A stretch of DNA of 64,000 nt. Origin: Rhodovastum sp963709085 (GTDB taxonomy: Bacteria > Pseudomonadota > Alphaproteobacteria > Acetobacterales > Acetobacteraceae). The stretch covers positions 2,542,001-2,606,000 of the forward strand of contig CAVPVB010000007.1 in NCBI GenBank assembly GCA_963709085.1, written 5' to 3'. How positions within the stretch are numbered: position 1 is the stretch's first letter; each line of letters starts with the position of its first letter. Positions 23,947-32,913 of this stretch are shown in pieces. The notes beneath the pieces were generated by a model, which saw only the letters and a list, made by a program, of their open reading frames with translations, ran no database searches and was not told the origin of the DNA. The position numbers and the translations under genes were made by a program.

Positions 23947-24063
23947 CTTAGGTCTCCCCTCATTTTCGAAAACGTAAGCAAAATCAATGAGGTAGCCTTA
24001 TTTGCCGAGTCCGCCTAATACATTGCTATCGTTGAAGAATCTGAAAATGAGGGGAGACCTAAG
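23947..24063. mobile_element. 117-bp MITE with 9-bp duplication
   Basis: Perfect 21-bp terminal inverted repeats beginning CTTAGGTCTCCCCTCATTTT. The target duplication GAAATTGCT is at 23938-23946 and 24064-24072. The inner 75 bp is AT-rich and non-coding. No IS with these ends was seen in the window. Confidence 0.9.
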
Positions 24064-24072
24064 GAAATTGCT

Positions 24073-24475
24073 ACCTCTTCCATCCGAGCTTCAATCCTGA
24101 CGCCGGCCGTGAGCCATGCTCCTGCTCGACGCCGGTATCCAAACCTTCTCGCACCGTCGGCGTCAGATCGCCGACGTGCCGACGTGCCGACGTGCGCAGC
24201 TCACAACGTTACAGTCACGGCGATGCTCGATTGGGCCATGCAAACGCAGTGTTCCAGCCATTTTCCATCAAATGCCAACCAAACTTTCATATAGAGGCCT
24301 TAACAGTGCTTAAACTCGGCTTAACAAGGTATATTAAGCCATTCACCTCCAGCACAGCAGCAAGTGTCGCTGACACAGCCACCTCATGCGGGGGCATATT
24401 TTGCGCTCAAACAGCCAAAACTGCCGACGTGCTTACCAAAGAGACATGTCTCGTATCCAATAGGGATGATGATCG
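24073..24475 (+). other. Gap upstream of the second DUF927 gene
   Basis: About 400 bp. It holds three tandem CCGACGTG units (24171-24194) and a further GCCGACGTG near 24422. An open frame from GTG 24192 to a stop at 24479 overlaps the DUF927 start by 4 bp, which could mean a coupled small gene, but its composition is not convincing. The middle part is AT-rich. Confidence 0.35.
24171..24194. repeat. Tandem CCGACGTG repeats (three units)
   Basis: Three perfect head-to-tail 8-bp units between the HUH Rep-like pseudogene and the DUF927 helicase gene. Another GCCGACGTG lies near 24422. The place suits small iterons or a regulator site, but 8-bp spacing is tight for iterons. Confidence 0.6.
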
Positions 24476-26275
24476 ATGAGTGGCGTAACGAAACGGAACG
24501 TAGTGGATTTCGATACGTTGGAAGCTGAGGTTCACAAGGAAAAAGAGACCACCGCAAAACATACGGCACATATTGAGCTTGGGAGCGTGGGTCAGAATTC
24601 CACGGGGGATGTTTTCATTGAGCTGAACTCCAGCTGTAACGGCACATTGCGTAAGCACCTACTGCCGCTAACCGGCTTGACGGCCAGCTCTCCCGTCTTC
24701 GATCAACTCAATGCTGAAAACGCATGGCTGGTATCGCAACAAGCTCGCGGAGAGCTCATCAGCCGCATCCAACGCCACTCAGACACCTGTTCGTCGTTCA
24801 CTGTGGCCACCCGTCTTGGTTGGCATGACGGCACATTCGTTCTGCCTGAATGCATATTTGGCCCCGAGAAGGACAGCTTACGTGTGTGCCTTGACCGCAG
24901 CCGGCCAGAACAATTCAGCCGGTATCGTGTTGGCGGCTCATTTGAGGGTTGGCAGGAGATCGCCAAACTTGCCGTCGGCAACTCGCGGCTGGTGTTGCTC
25001 ATAGCTGCCGCATTCAGTGGTCCGGTGGCTGCGTTGCTCGGCTTGGAGCAGATCGGCTTGATGCTGGTGGGGTCGGCTGAAGCTGGCAAGACCACTGCGT
25101 TGATTGCCGCTGGTTCGGTGTGGGGGTGTCATGCCGACAGCAATATGGCGCGGCAGGGGTTTGGTCAGCCGTTCAATGCCACCGACAACGACTTGGAGGA
25201 CGAGTTGTTGGCAGCCAACCACACGCTGCTCGTGGTCGATGAAACGCGCGCTGCTGGCGTGGGGGAATCCGAAATTGGTAAAATGCTGATTAGAGTTATC
25301 ATGCGGTGGGAAACTGGCTTCGAAAAGGGCCGCAAGAATGCCGGCAAAGGGCGACAAGCCGCGTCCGTCCCCTTCATCCTGTCGTCCAACCTGTCCCTCG
25401 GGAGGCTCGGCGCACTGGCGAAGAACACGGTGGATGATGCGCATCATGGCCGCCTGATCAGCATCCCATTGCCCGATGGTGGCTATGGCGTCTTCGAAAA
25501 CCTTCACGGGGAACGCGGTGTCGTCGCCATCAGCGGGCGTTTGCGCAAACTTGCCACCACCAATTTCGGTCACGCCGCCTACAAATTCCTCGAAGCCCTG
25601 ACCGAGGCAAACGCTCGTGATTCAGAGGGGCTTCGGACCTGGTTTGCGAAAAGGCGGTCATATTACCTCAGGGGAGCGCGATACCCAGGCCGCGCCCCCG
25701 GCCGCCACATGAAGCGCATTGATGAGAAAATGGCTACAGTGTACGCAGCCGCGTGCTTCGCGATCAAGCATGGTATCCTGCCCTGGGATCCCAAGACTGT
25801 CGACGAGAGTTTGCGTGCCTGCGTCCGTGGTCACGTGGCGCTGGTCGCGACTGAAGCGTCCGCCATTGATATGTCTACTCGGTCACAGCACGTCGCCAAG
25901 CCGCCAATTGAGTCGGAACGGCTGATTGAACAGCTGCGGCAATACGTGAAGCAGAATGAAGCCTCATTTATCAATCGCGATGCACCAGGCGCTGCGGACC
26001 TGATTTCCCAGGACGGATCGGATTGCCCTGTGATCAAGCATCGTCACGCCAGGAACGGACTTGAGTATCTCTTTACAGACCGCCAGCTTTTGTCGATATA
26101 TGGGAAAAAGTCACACACTGATGCTCTTAAATCTGCGCTTGATGCGGTGGTGCTAATCGCAACTGAATCAGGAGCAGATGGCATTCCAAGATATTCCGTA
26201 AAACGCAGCATACCTGGGAACGGCCGCATGCAATACATTGCGATACGAGCGGCTGCGTTCGAGTGTGACCAATAG
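24476..26275 (+). CDS. DUF927-domain helicase (second copy type)
   Basis: 599 aa. Walker A GSAEAGKTT at about 199-207 (LMLVGSAEAGKTTALIAAGS) and Walker B in LLVVDETRAAGVGESE. PFILSSNLSLGRLGALAK and GYGVFENLHGERGVVAISGR match the DUF927 ATPase seen in the 914-aa protein at 6492-9236. The toprim-like N-terminus is missing, so this is the shorter form. The C-terminal 150 residues form a likely winged-helix region (SIYGKKSHTDALKSALDAVV). It is probably the replication helicase of the decayed second island. Base composition is lower in GC than at 6.5-9.2 kb. Confidence 0.82.
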   Translation: MSGVTKRNVVDFDTLEAEVHKEKETTAKHTAHIELGSVGQNSTGDVFIELNSSCNGTLRKHLLPLTGLTASSPVFDQLNAENAWLVSQQARGELISRIQRHSDTCSSFTVATRLGWHDGTFVLPECIFGPEKDSLRVCLDRSRPEQFSRYRVGGSFEGWQEIAKLAVGNSRLVLLIAAAFSGPVAALLGLEQIGLMLVGSAEAGKTTALIAAGSVWGCHADSNMARQGFGQPFNATDNDLEDELLAANHTLLVVDETRAAGVGESEIGKMLIRVIMRWETGFEKGRKNAGKGRQAASVPFILSSNLSLGRLGALAKNTVDDAHHGRLISIPLPDGGYGVFENLHGERGVVAISGRLRKLATTNFGHAAYKFLEALTEANARDSEGLRTWFAKRRSYYLRGARYPGRAPGRHMKRIDEKMATVYAAACFAIKHGILPWDPKTVDESLRACVRGHVALVATEASAIDMSTRSQHVAKPPIESERLIEQLRQYVKQNEASFINRDAPGAADLISQDGSDCPVIKHRHARNGLEYLFTDRQLLSIYGKKSHTDALKSALDAVVLIATESGADGIPRYSVKRSIPGNGRMQYIAIRAAAFECDQ

Positions 26276-26356
26276 TCAATTGCAACGCGGCATCGGTGTC
26301 GGAACCGAGCGGCTGTGGCACGATACGGGCAGGCAGGTCGATAATCGGAGAGTTCC

Positions 26357-26725
26357 ATGCGCATTGGGGTCACCACCCTTGCCGTGTGTGTGTTCGTTGC
26401 CGCGCTGATGTTCGACACGGGCGCCCTGGTACGCTTGCCGTTTGCCTGCGCATCGGGCGGCTGCGGCCCTCACTCCAAATGGGTGGTCGCGGCAGTTTTC
26501 GCGGCGCTTGTCCTCCTTGCAGCGGCCGCGTTTGTTCATTGCCGGCGCGGTGGCATCACACCGCGGGCTCATGCATCGAAGCGCAAGCCAGCTGCGCCGA
26601 GAAAGAACGGGGCCGCACGTTCCAGAGATAGCCGCAAGGCCGCATCCCAAAGCACAACCCGCGCCGTCCGCGGCCGACTGCGAGTTGGCGCCGACGGGGA
26701 AAGGCCGGGGAAAAACCGCTCATAG
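26357..26725 (+). CDS. Small membrane protein with basic tail
   Basis: 122 aa, ATG 26357 with GGAGAG upstream. Two hydrophobic segments (IGVTTLAVCVFVAALMF and WVVAAVFAALVLLAAAAFV) separated by a Cys-containing loop (FACASGGCGPHSK), then about 60 residues rich in Arg, Lys and Ala. This fits an inner-membrane protein with a cytoplasmic basic tail. No family recognised. Confidence 0.5.
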   Translation: MRIGVTTLAVCVFVAALMFDTGALVRLPFACASGGCGPHSKWVVAAVFAALVLLAAAAFVHCRRGGITPRAHASKRKPAAPRKNGAARSRDSRKAASQSTTRAVRGRLRVGADGERPGKNRS

Positions 26726-26806
26726 TGTAGTTGGCGACAAATACACTGAGGGTGCTGGGTGGGTTTTCGGTCTGGAATGGGTTGGCACCGCGCGCGGCTT
26801 TAAGCT

Positions 26807-28270
26807 CTTTCCTTTACCCACATCCCCCTTGCATGCGTAAATCGCACAAATCCTGAGCAATACAGGGTGAGTGGGGGGTGGTGATGTTGAACCCATGGGA
26901 ATGGGCCAAGGCGCAGTTTGGTCGGGTGAAGCTGGGTGACTCCAGGAGGACTGAGCGGGCCGTGAAGGTGGCTGCGGCGATGGCGGAGCGCGGCTGCGGG
27001 AATGTCCCCTTGCAGGCGAAGACGTTTGGGGAGGCGAAGGCGGCGTATCGGTTGTTCGACGCGGAGGAGGTGACGCACGCGGCGATCACGCAGCAGCATC
27101 GCGACCAAGTGATCGCGCTCGCCTGTGCGGCGGATGAACCGGTTTTGGCCATTCACGATGACATGCTGGTGGACTTGTCGCACCGGCACAGCCTGACCGG
27201 GTTGGGTCCGATCGGCAACGGCCACGGCCGGGGGTTCATGGCCCACTCGTGCCTGATGGTGCGATCCACCGGCGAGATACTTGGCCTGGCGCATCAGACG
27301 GTCTGGGCCCGCAAGGAGAGGGTGCGGAAGAAGCGGCGCCTGCTCAAGGCGTTGAAGAAGCGTCGTCTGGCCACGGCGCGATCGAAGCAACGCCAGCCCC
27401 GGCCGAAGCCGCCGCGGGGGCGGACCGAAGCGGCAGTGTGGGAAGAGACCATAGCGGCAATCGGTCGGTGCCCGCAGGGCAAGCGGTGGATCAGCATCGG
27501 CGACCGCGGCGCCGATGTGTTCACGCATTTCGAGAAGTGCCTGCAGCTGAACTGGCAGTGCCTCGTGCGCCTGGCGCATGACCGCGTCCTGCTAGATGGC
27601 GGGCGCCTGCTGGGCAAGGCGCGCGCGCTCGCCCCCATGGCGCGGCGCCTGACCGAGATCAAGGGGAGGCGCGTCTTGCTGAACGTCTCCTGGTTCGATG
27701 CTCAGGTGATGCGGCCGCGGTGCTGCAGTAGTGGCCATAGCCAGGCGATCGGCTGCTCCGTTGTGCGGGTCTGGAACGACGCCGAGCGGATGGAGTGGGT
27801 TCTGCTGTCGACACTGCCGGTGACGACGGCGGAGGCGGCGTTCGAGAAGGTTGACTGGTATAAACTCCGTTGGCTGATCGAGGAATTTCATAAAGGATTG
27901 AAAACAGGCTGTGTGATCGAGCGGTCGCAACTACGCACCGCTGAGCGGTTCCTGCCGCTGTTCGCCATCGCGTCTGTCGTTGCGGTGCGTTTGCTACAGA
28001 GCCGCGCCGATGTGCGGGCCTGTCCCGACGGCCCGGTCGCCGCAGATGAGCAGACGATCGAGATTCTGGCATTGGCGCTCAACCGTTCCCCCGACGCGCT
28101 GCTGACCAACCGCGATTTCGCCCACGGTGTCGCGACGTTTGGCGGCTTCCTTGATCGCAAGGGCGATGGTGAACCGGGCTGGCAGACCCTCTCGCGCGGC
28201 TCGCAGGTCTTCAGCTTCATCCTCTTCGGGTTCAATCTCGCGCTGAATCTAGGATGTGGGTAAAGGTAAG
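26807..28270 (+). mobile_element. IS4-family element, 1464 bp
   Basis: The ends are CTTTCCTTTACCCACATCC and (complement) CTTACCTTTACCCACATCC, one mismatch in 19. The 10-bp target duplication GCTTTAAGCT is at 26797-26806 and 28271-28280. One intact transposase is present. Its outer 13 bp equal those of the 222-bp MITEs. Confidence 0.95.
26884..28263 (+). CDS. IS4-family transposase (Tn5/IS50-like group)
   Basis: About 459 aa (MLNPWEWAKAQFGRVKLGDS). The N-terminal domain has SRRTERAVKVAAAMAERG and EAKAAYRLFDAEEVTHAAI, the Tn5-like DNA-binding region. Catalytic Asp in VLAIHDDMLVDLS; second Asp in WISIGDRGADVFTHFEKC; Glu in the Y-(2)-R-(3)-E-(6)-K motif WYKLRWLIEEFHKGLKTGC. It is complete, with no frameshift, and so could drive both this IS and MITEs with the same ends. 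Confidence 0.93.
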   Translation: MLNPWEWAKAQFGRVKLGDSRRTERAVKVAAAMAERGCGNVPLQAKTFGEAKAAYRLFDAEEVTHAAITQQHRDQVIALACAADEPVLAIHDDMLVDLSHRHSLTGLGPIGNGHGRGFMAHSCLMVRSTGEILGLAHQTVWARKERVRKKRRLLKALKKRRLATARSKQRQPRPKPPRGRTEAAVWEETIAAIGRCPQGKRWISIGDRGADVFTHFEKCLQLNWQCLVRLAHDRVLLDGGRLLGKARALAPMARRLTEIKGRRVLLNVSWFDAQVMRPRCCSSGHSQAIGCSVVRVWNDAERMEWVLLSTLPVTTAEAAFEKVDWYKLRWLIEEFHKGLKTGCVIERSQLRTAERFLPLFAIASVVAVRLLQSRADVRACPDGPVAADEQTIEILALALNRSPDALLTNRDFAHGVATFGGFLDRKGDGEPGWQTLSRGSQVFSFILFGFNLALNLGCG

Positions 28271-28312
28271 GCTTTAAGCTAGCTTAAGCTAGTTAACTGG
28301 AGCGCTCGCGCC

Positions 28313-28408
28313 ATGCAGATCGGCGCCTTCGAGGCAAAAAATAAACTGGGGCACCTGCTCGACCTGGTTGAGGCTGGCGAGGAGGTCACCATTACCCGCC
28401 ACGGTGAG
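28313..28408 (+). pseudogene. Phd/YefM-type antitoxin, N-terminal fragment
   Basis: MQIGAFEAKNKLGHLLDLVE then AGEEVTITRHGEP, the conserved N-terminal DNA-binding part of Phd antitoxins. The gene is cut at about 28406 by the end of a truncated IS21 element, so the toxin-binding C-terminus and any toxin gene are gone. The frame runs on into IS21 DNA. Confidence 0.8.
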
Positions 28409-28931
28409 CCATCAAGCTGGATTTTTCGCTGGCCCATACTTCGGCAATGGTTCCAGGCAGGGTGCCATGCGGGACTTGCTCCCAGAACTCCACGCAACGC
28501 TGTTCCAACCAGGCGTTCAGCGCGTCACGGTCAGCAAAGCACGGCATGGGCTGCCACAGTCGGTGGCGCGCATCCCGGACGTTCTTTTCGACCTGTCCCT
28601 TTTCCCAGCCTGAAGCTGGATTGCAGAACTCGGCATCAAAAAGATAGTGGCTGGTCATGGCGAGGAAGCGAGTGTTGACCTGACGTGCCTTGCCACAGCC
28701 AACCCGGTCCACCGCCGTCCGCATGTTGTCGTAGATGCCGCGCCGCGGCACACCGCCCAGCACCCGGAAACCATGGTAATGAGCGTCAAACAACATCTCG
28801 TGCGTCTGCAGCGGATACGCTCGGACGATGAAGGCGCGGCTGAACGACAACTTGAAATGCGCGACCTGCAGCTTGGTCCGCTCGCCGCCCAGGACCGCCC
28901 AGTCTTCGCTCCAGTCGAACTGGAAGGCTTC
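28392..28931 (-). pseudogene. istA: IS21-family IstA transposase, middle part
   Basis: Continues in frame from the N-terminal part (30227-30613) when the ISAs1 type D element is removed, restoring PGEAFQFDWSEDWAVL. Contains the integrase core: Asp in FQFDWSEDW, the second acidic region in RRGIYDNMRTAVDRVG, and Glu in GWEKGQVEKNVRDARHR. The 3' end and all of istB are missing; the sequence stops at the Phd junction. Confidence 0.88.
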
Positions 28932-30216
28932 CACGGCTGTTCAACGCTCTCGATGGGCCGGGCTGAGTCCAATCTGCAACACTTGCGGGGCAAAGTGAGG
29001 TCATTGGAATCACGACAGATTCCCGAATCGGCAAATCTCTAACTCCTGGGGCGGCAACCGAGGAGGAGGTTGCCGTGGCTGCATTCGCGCCGTTGCTGGA
29101 CTTGCTGTCAGACGTTCCTGATCCGCGCCGGGCGGAGGGCAAGCTCTACAAGCTGCCGTATGTGTTGCTGTTCTCCATCCTCGCCATCGTCACCGGCAGC
29201 AACTCGTATCGGGGGGTCGTCACCTTCATCGACGTTCATCGCGACAGGCTGAACGCGACCTTCGGCCTGAAATGGCGCCGCGCCCCCGCACACACCGCCA
29301 TCCGCTACATCCTGCAGGGGCTTGATCCGATCGCGGTGGAAGCGGTCTTCCGCCGCCATGCCACTCAACTGCAGGCAGCCCGTGGAACGGCGGGACAAGG
29401 CAGCATCGCGCTGGACGGCAAGACGCTGCGCGGCAGCTTCGACAACTTTCATGACCGCGCCGCCGCCCAACTGTTGAGCGCGTTTGCCACCGACACCGCA
29501 CTGGTGCTCGCACATGTCGACATCGACGAAAAGTCCAACGAAATTCCCGCAGCCCAGGCGCTGCTCGCCGAACTCGGCATCGCTGCCAACACCATCGTCA
29601 CGCTCGATGCGCTGCACTGTCAAAAAAACTGTTCGAGGTCGCCAGCAACGCCAACATCGCCCTGATCGTCCAGGTCAAGGACAACCAGCCGACCCTGCAC
29701 CAGCAGGCTCAGGAGATCAGCGCGACCACCGCTCCGCTCAGCTCTGCGTGCAGCCACGACAACGGCCGCAATCGCGACGAAAGGCGTGTCGTCACCGTCT
29801 TCGATCCCGCCGACAAACTCGTCGGCACCGACTGGCATTCCCACGTCGCTGCCGTCATCCGCGTCGAGCGTGATGTCTACACCCGCAACAGCAAGACCGG
29901 CCTGCTGTCCCATTCTTCCGAGACCGCCTTCTACGTCGCCAACGCGCCAATCACCGCCACCCGTGCCGCCGAGGCCATCCGTGGGCACTGGGGAGTCGAA
30001 ACCACTTCGCACTATAGCCGGGACGTCACCATGGGAGAGGATCGCTCGCGCATCCGATCCAATCCCAGCGTATTCGCCCGCGCGCGCAGCTTCGCCTTCA
30101 ACATCCTCAAGGCAAACCGGACCAACACACTCAGCCAGGACCGCTACCGTGCCAGCCTCGCCGGCTTCGATAACCTCCTCAAACTATTCGGCGTGGCATA
30201 GCGTTGAACAGCCATG
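28932..30216 (+). mobile_element. ISAs1-family element (type D), 1285 bp
   Basis: The ends are CACGGCTGTTCAACGCT and (complement) CATGGCTGTTCAACGCT. The 10-bp target duplication GGAAGGCTTC is at 28922-28931 and 30217-30226. It is inserted in istA of an IS21 element. The transposase is split in two frames at an A-run. Confidence 0.94.
29075..30201 (+). pseudogene. ISAs1-family transposase (type D), -1 frame break at A AAA AAC
   Basis: Frame one: MAAFAPLLDLLSDVPDPRRA, Asp in SIALDGKTLRGSFDN, VTLDALHCQK. Frame two (-1): LFEVASNANIALIVQVKDNQ, Glu in RGHWGVETTSHYSRDVTMGE, ending LLKLFGVA at 30201. The frames meet at CAA AAA AAC (29621-29629). In the zero frame this is the canonical slippery heptamer A AAA AAC, and a -1 slip gives an uninterrupted transposase. 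A loss of one A from a run of eight would look the same. Listed as a pseudogene because single-frame relatives are the rule. Confidence 0.85.
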
Positions 30217-30226
30217 GGAAGGCTTC

Positions 30227-30613
30227 GCCGGGCTGAAAGACCAACGGCACAAACGTACCGCGCCCGGCACTTTGCGCCTCCCGCACCCGGTCAGCCCTCC
30301 AGGTTCGCGAGAAGGCCGCCACGCGGCCGTAGGACCCCTCGTAGCCCAGGGCAGCCAGATCGGCATGTAGCTGTTTGACCGTGCGTCTCTGCTTGCGCGA
30401 TTTCCCTGCTTCCACCTTCAGCCAGAGCGACAGCTTGTCGGCAAACGCGTCCACCTTGCTGCTCCGCTTCGGAACCTTAAACTTCGGCTCCACCGCCCCC
30501 GACCGCAGGTATTTGCGAATCGTGTTCCGCGATAGCCCCGTGCGCCGCGTGATCTCCCGGATCGAGATTTCTTCCCGCAACGCCCAGCGTCGGATGACGC
30601 TCAAAAATGCCAT
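30227..30613 (-). pseudogene. istA: IS21-family IstA transposase, N-terminal part
   Basis: Starts MAFLSVIRRWALREEISIRE (ATG 30613), then ITRRTGLSRNTIRKYLRSGA, the classic IS21 N-terminal helix-turn-helix, and RTVKQLHADLAALGYEGSYG. It is cut by the ISAs1 type D element. Upstream (30660-30715) are TCARTTCTCA-type repeats expected of an IS21 terminus. Confidence 0.9.
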
Positions 30614-30662
30614 GTCGATCATTCCCTGTGCCCCCGGCCGTTCCCAGCCAGGGGAGGTTCGA

Positions 30663-30716
30663 ACATGGGTCAATTCTCAGTGGAAATTCCCGGCTCAGCC
30701 GGGTCAGTTCTCAACG
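30663..30716. repeat. IS21 terminal repeats
   Basis: GGGTCAATTCTCAGTGGAAA and, 35 bp on, GGGTCAGTTCTCAACGG are two copies of an IS21-type terminal unit. This marks the outer end of the IS21 element, which here cuts into the TnsB-like integrase gene next to it. Confidence 0.6.
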
Positions 30717-32193
30717 GCACTCAACATCCTCTCCTTCATCCTTGGGGAGGTAGGCCGGTGGCAGACCGGTCGCCGCTTGCCGGTCGATCAGGCGTTGCAG
30801 CAGCGGCGCCATGCCGCGTGCCGGCGGTGCGCTGGCGGGTTGCGCGGCGACGGAACCTGCCGCGATCGGCTGTAAGGTTCGGCGCCGGCCGTTGGCGTTG
30901 CCGGTCTTGTCCTGCGGGAACAGACGGCAGAGGACCTTGCCGGTGTGCAGGTCAGCGAGGTGGACTTCGGTGAGGTCCCAGGCGGCGTAGCGGACGTCCA
31001 GCATGGAAAGATGCCGATACTGGCGCGGGACTTCGAAGCGGCGACCTTCGATGGTAACGGTGCAGTCGCTCTTGCGCAGGGTGCGCCGCTCGGTGCGGGT
31101 AAAGGCCAGCCGGAGCGTTGCTGCATCCGGGCAGGGCCGCGTGACGTTGGGACCGGCAAGGAAGCGAGCGAGTGGCGTGTCGTCGATCTCGGAATGGCGC
31201 TGGCGGTTGTAGTCGTATTCCGCCCAGGCCTGTGTCGCTTCGTTGAGTTTTGCCAGGGTCAGATCATCGACGCCTTCCAGCATTGCCATGAGACGGCCTT
31301 CGATCTGCCCCCAGAAGGTCTCTTGCTTGCCATTGACGTACGGGCTGTACGGCAGCGTGGTTTGATGAAGAACGCCGAGCCTGGCGAGGCCTTCGCTGAT
31401 CTCGGTGGCGGTCATGGCGGCGCCGTTGTCGCTCATGGCAGCGCGCGGCAAGCCGCGCTTCTGCATCGCCTGCGACAGGCCATGGGCGATATTCTCAGCC
31501 GCCTCTGAAAGATACCATTGCAGATGACAGGCCAGCCGGGAGTAGTCGTCGAGAACGCCGAACAGCACAGGCGTCTCCCATACGCCACGGGAGGTCAGCA
31601 CCTTTCTGGATCCAAAATGGCAATCCCAGTGCCAAAGTGAATTCGTATATTCAGCCTCGTAGCTGCGCACCTCGCGGGCATCGAGCCGGGCCGCGGCTGC
31701 CAGCGCGCCGACGGTCTGCCGCGTCGTCAGTGGACGCCGCTTGCTCAGGCCGTGCGTGCGCAGGAACCGCCGCACCGTCGTGTAGGACGGGACCGGCCGC
31801 AACTCGGAGCGGGTCTGTGCCAGCGCTACCAGGTTGTCGTGATGTAGCTTGGCGCTCCAACTCTTGTGCGCGTCGTACTGGGCGAGCAGGGCCTGACGCA
31901 GCCTGCGTCGTCATCGACGCCTGCTCGCCGGCATCCACGCGCCGCTTGCGCCGCAGCACGGCGACCGGGTCCTGTCGCTCGTTGCGGGCACGATAGTACC
32001 AGCGCTCAAGGGTCGACACACCGAAGCGGACCGGCCCACCAGTCGTCGGATGGCGCCACTCGCGGGCCGCCAGGTCTTCCAGTGCTGCCCGCAGGGCGCC
32101 GTTCTCCGGCGGCGCAGCCAGCAGCTGCCCGATCACCGAGAAACGCAATCGCGCCCAGCGCTCATGCAGCCGCAATCCGGGTTTGTCCGCCAT
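30717..32193 (-). pseudogene. TnsB/Mu-type DDE integrase, frameshifted and 3'-truncated
   Basis: N-terminal part from 32193 (MADKPGLRLHERWARLRFSV, then a helix-turn-helix VSTLERWYYRARNERQDP). A +1 frameshift near 31902 follows GEQASMTTQ, after which ALLAQYDAHKSWSAKLHHDN continues. The catalytic rve core has Asp in SLWHWDCHFGSRKVL, Asp in RAAMSDNGAAMTATE and Glu in YVNGKQETFWGQIEGRLM. The C-terminal Mu-type domain has RFEVPRQYRHLSMLDVRYA. The gene reaches the IS21 end and lacks the ATPase partner usually found downstream. Confidence 0.8.
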
Positions 32194-32282
32194 GCCCGCT
32201 CTCCAGAAAGTTGCGGAGTCGGACGGTAACGGTGGCTACCGCCGGACGGCGACGGGCATCCTCTGCGGGTCGTTGCGGTCCC

Positions 32283-32864
32283 TCAGAAAGCCCGCCTCGC
32301 CGCCGCCCCGCCAGTCAACGGGCCAAGAAAGCGCAGCAGGCAACTCAGCTTCTCCGCGAGATCGCCGGCAAACCGGTCAAGTAGCGTGGCCGGCACGCCG
32401 GTCAGATCGAGCGCCGGCATGAAGGCGGCCATGACGGTCGGCCGGAACGGGCCGGCAAAGGTCTCCAGCCACCATTTGCGCCAGCGCCCGAGCGTGCGCC
32501 GGTCGATGCCAAGTTCCGCCGACAGGCGCTGCACACGCAGCGGCGTTGCCCCCTGCTGCATCGCGGTGGCCAGCGTCACCACCGTGGCGAGATAGACCTT
32601 GGGGCCGAGAAAGCGCAGCGATGGCGGCGTTGCCCGCGTGCGGCAACCGTCCACCGCACAGCAGCAGCTGAAACGCTGGCAGTACTCGTCACCCAGTCCG
32701 GCCGGAACCCCGCGCGGCTTGCGGGGAAACCGCGCCGAGTGCAGTGCACCGCGGCATTCGCTACAGCCGACCTCCCGGGCGGCAGTTGCAATGTCGCGAT
32801 CGAAGTCGAGCAATTGCTGATGGAATCTGGTGTCGTTCAGCAGGGCTTGGTACAAGGATGACAT
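32283..32864 (-). CDS. Zinc-ribbon/helix-turn-helix protein linked to the DDE integrase
   Basis: 193 aa from ATG 32864 (MSSLYQALLNDTRFHQQLLD). Cys pairs in VGCSECRGALHSARFPRKP and FSCCCAVDGCRTRATPPSLR look like a zinc ribbon. A helix-turn-helix follows (RVQRLSAELGIDRRTLGRWR). Proteins of this layout (probably DUF6431) are commonly encoded next to TnsB-like integrases of the type found downstream here and are thought to take part in transposition or its regulation. Confidence 0.65.
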   Translation of the reverse strand: MSSLYQALLNDTRFHQQLLDFDRDIATAAREVGCSECRGALHSARFPRKPRGVPAGLGDEYCQRFSCCCAVDGCRTRATPPSLRFLGPKVYLATVVTLATAMQQGATPLRVQRLSAELGIDRRTLGRWRKWWLETFAGPFRPTVMAAFMPALDLTGVPATLLDRFAGDLAEKLSCLLRFLGPLTGGAAARRAF

Positions 32865-32913
32865 CCTTTTCCATGATGTTGGCGAGATGGCCAAGACCGG
32901 ACGGAATGATCCC

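Noticed and set aside
24192..24479. 95-aa ORF overlapping the DUF927 start by 4 bp
   Set aside because: The overlap is suggestive, and removing the MITE extends the frame, but the translation has no protein-like pattern. Kept only as a note in the gap entry.
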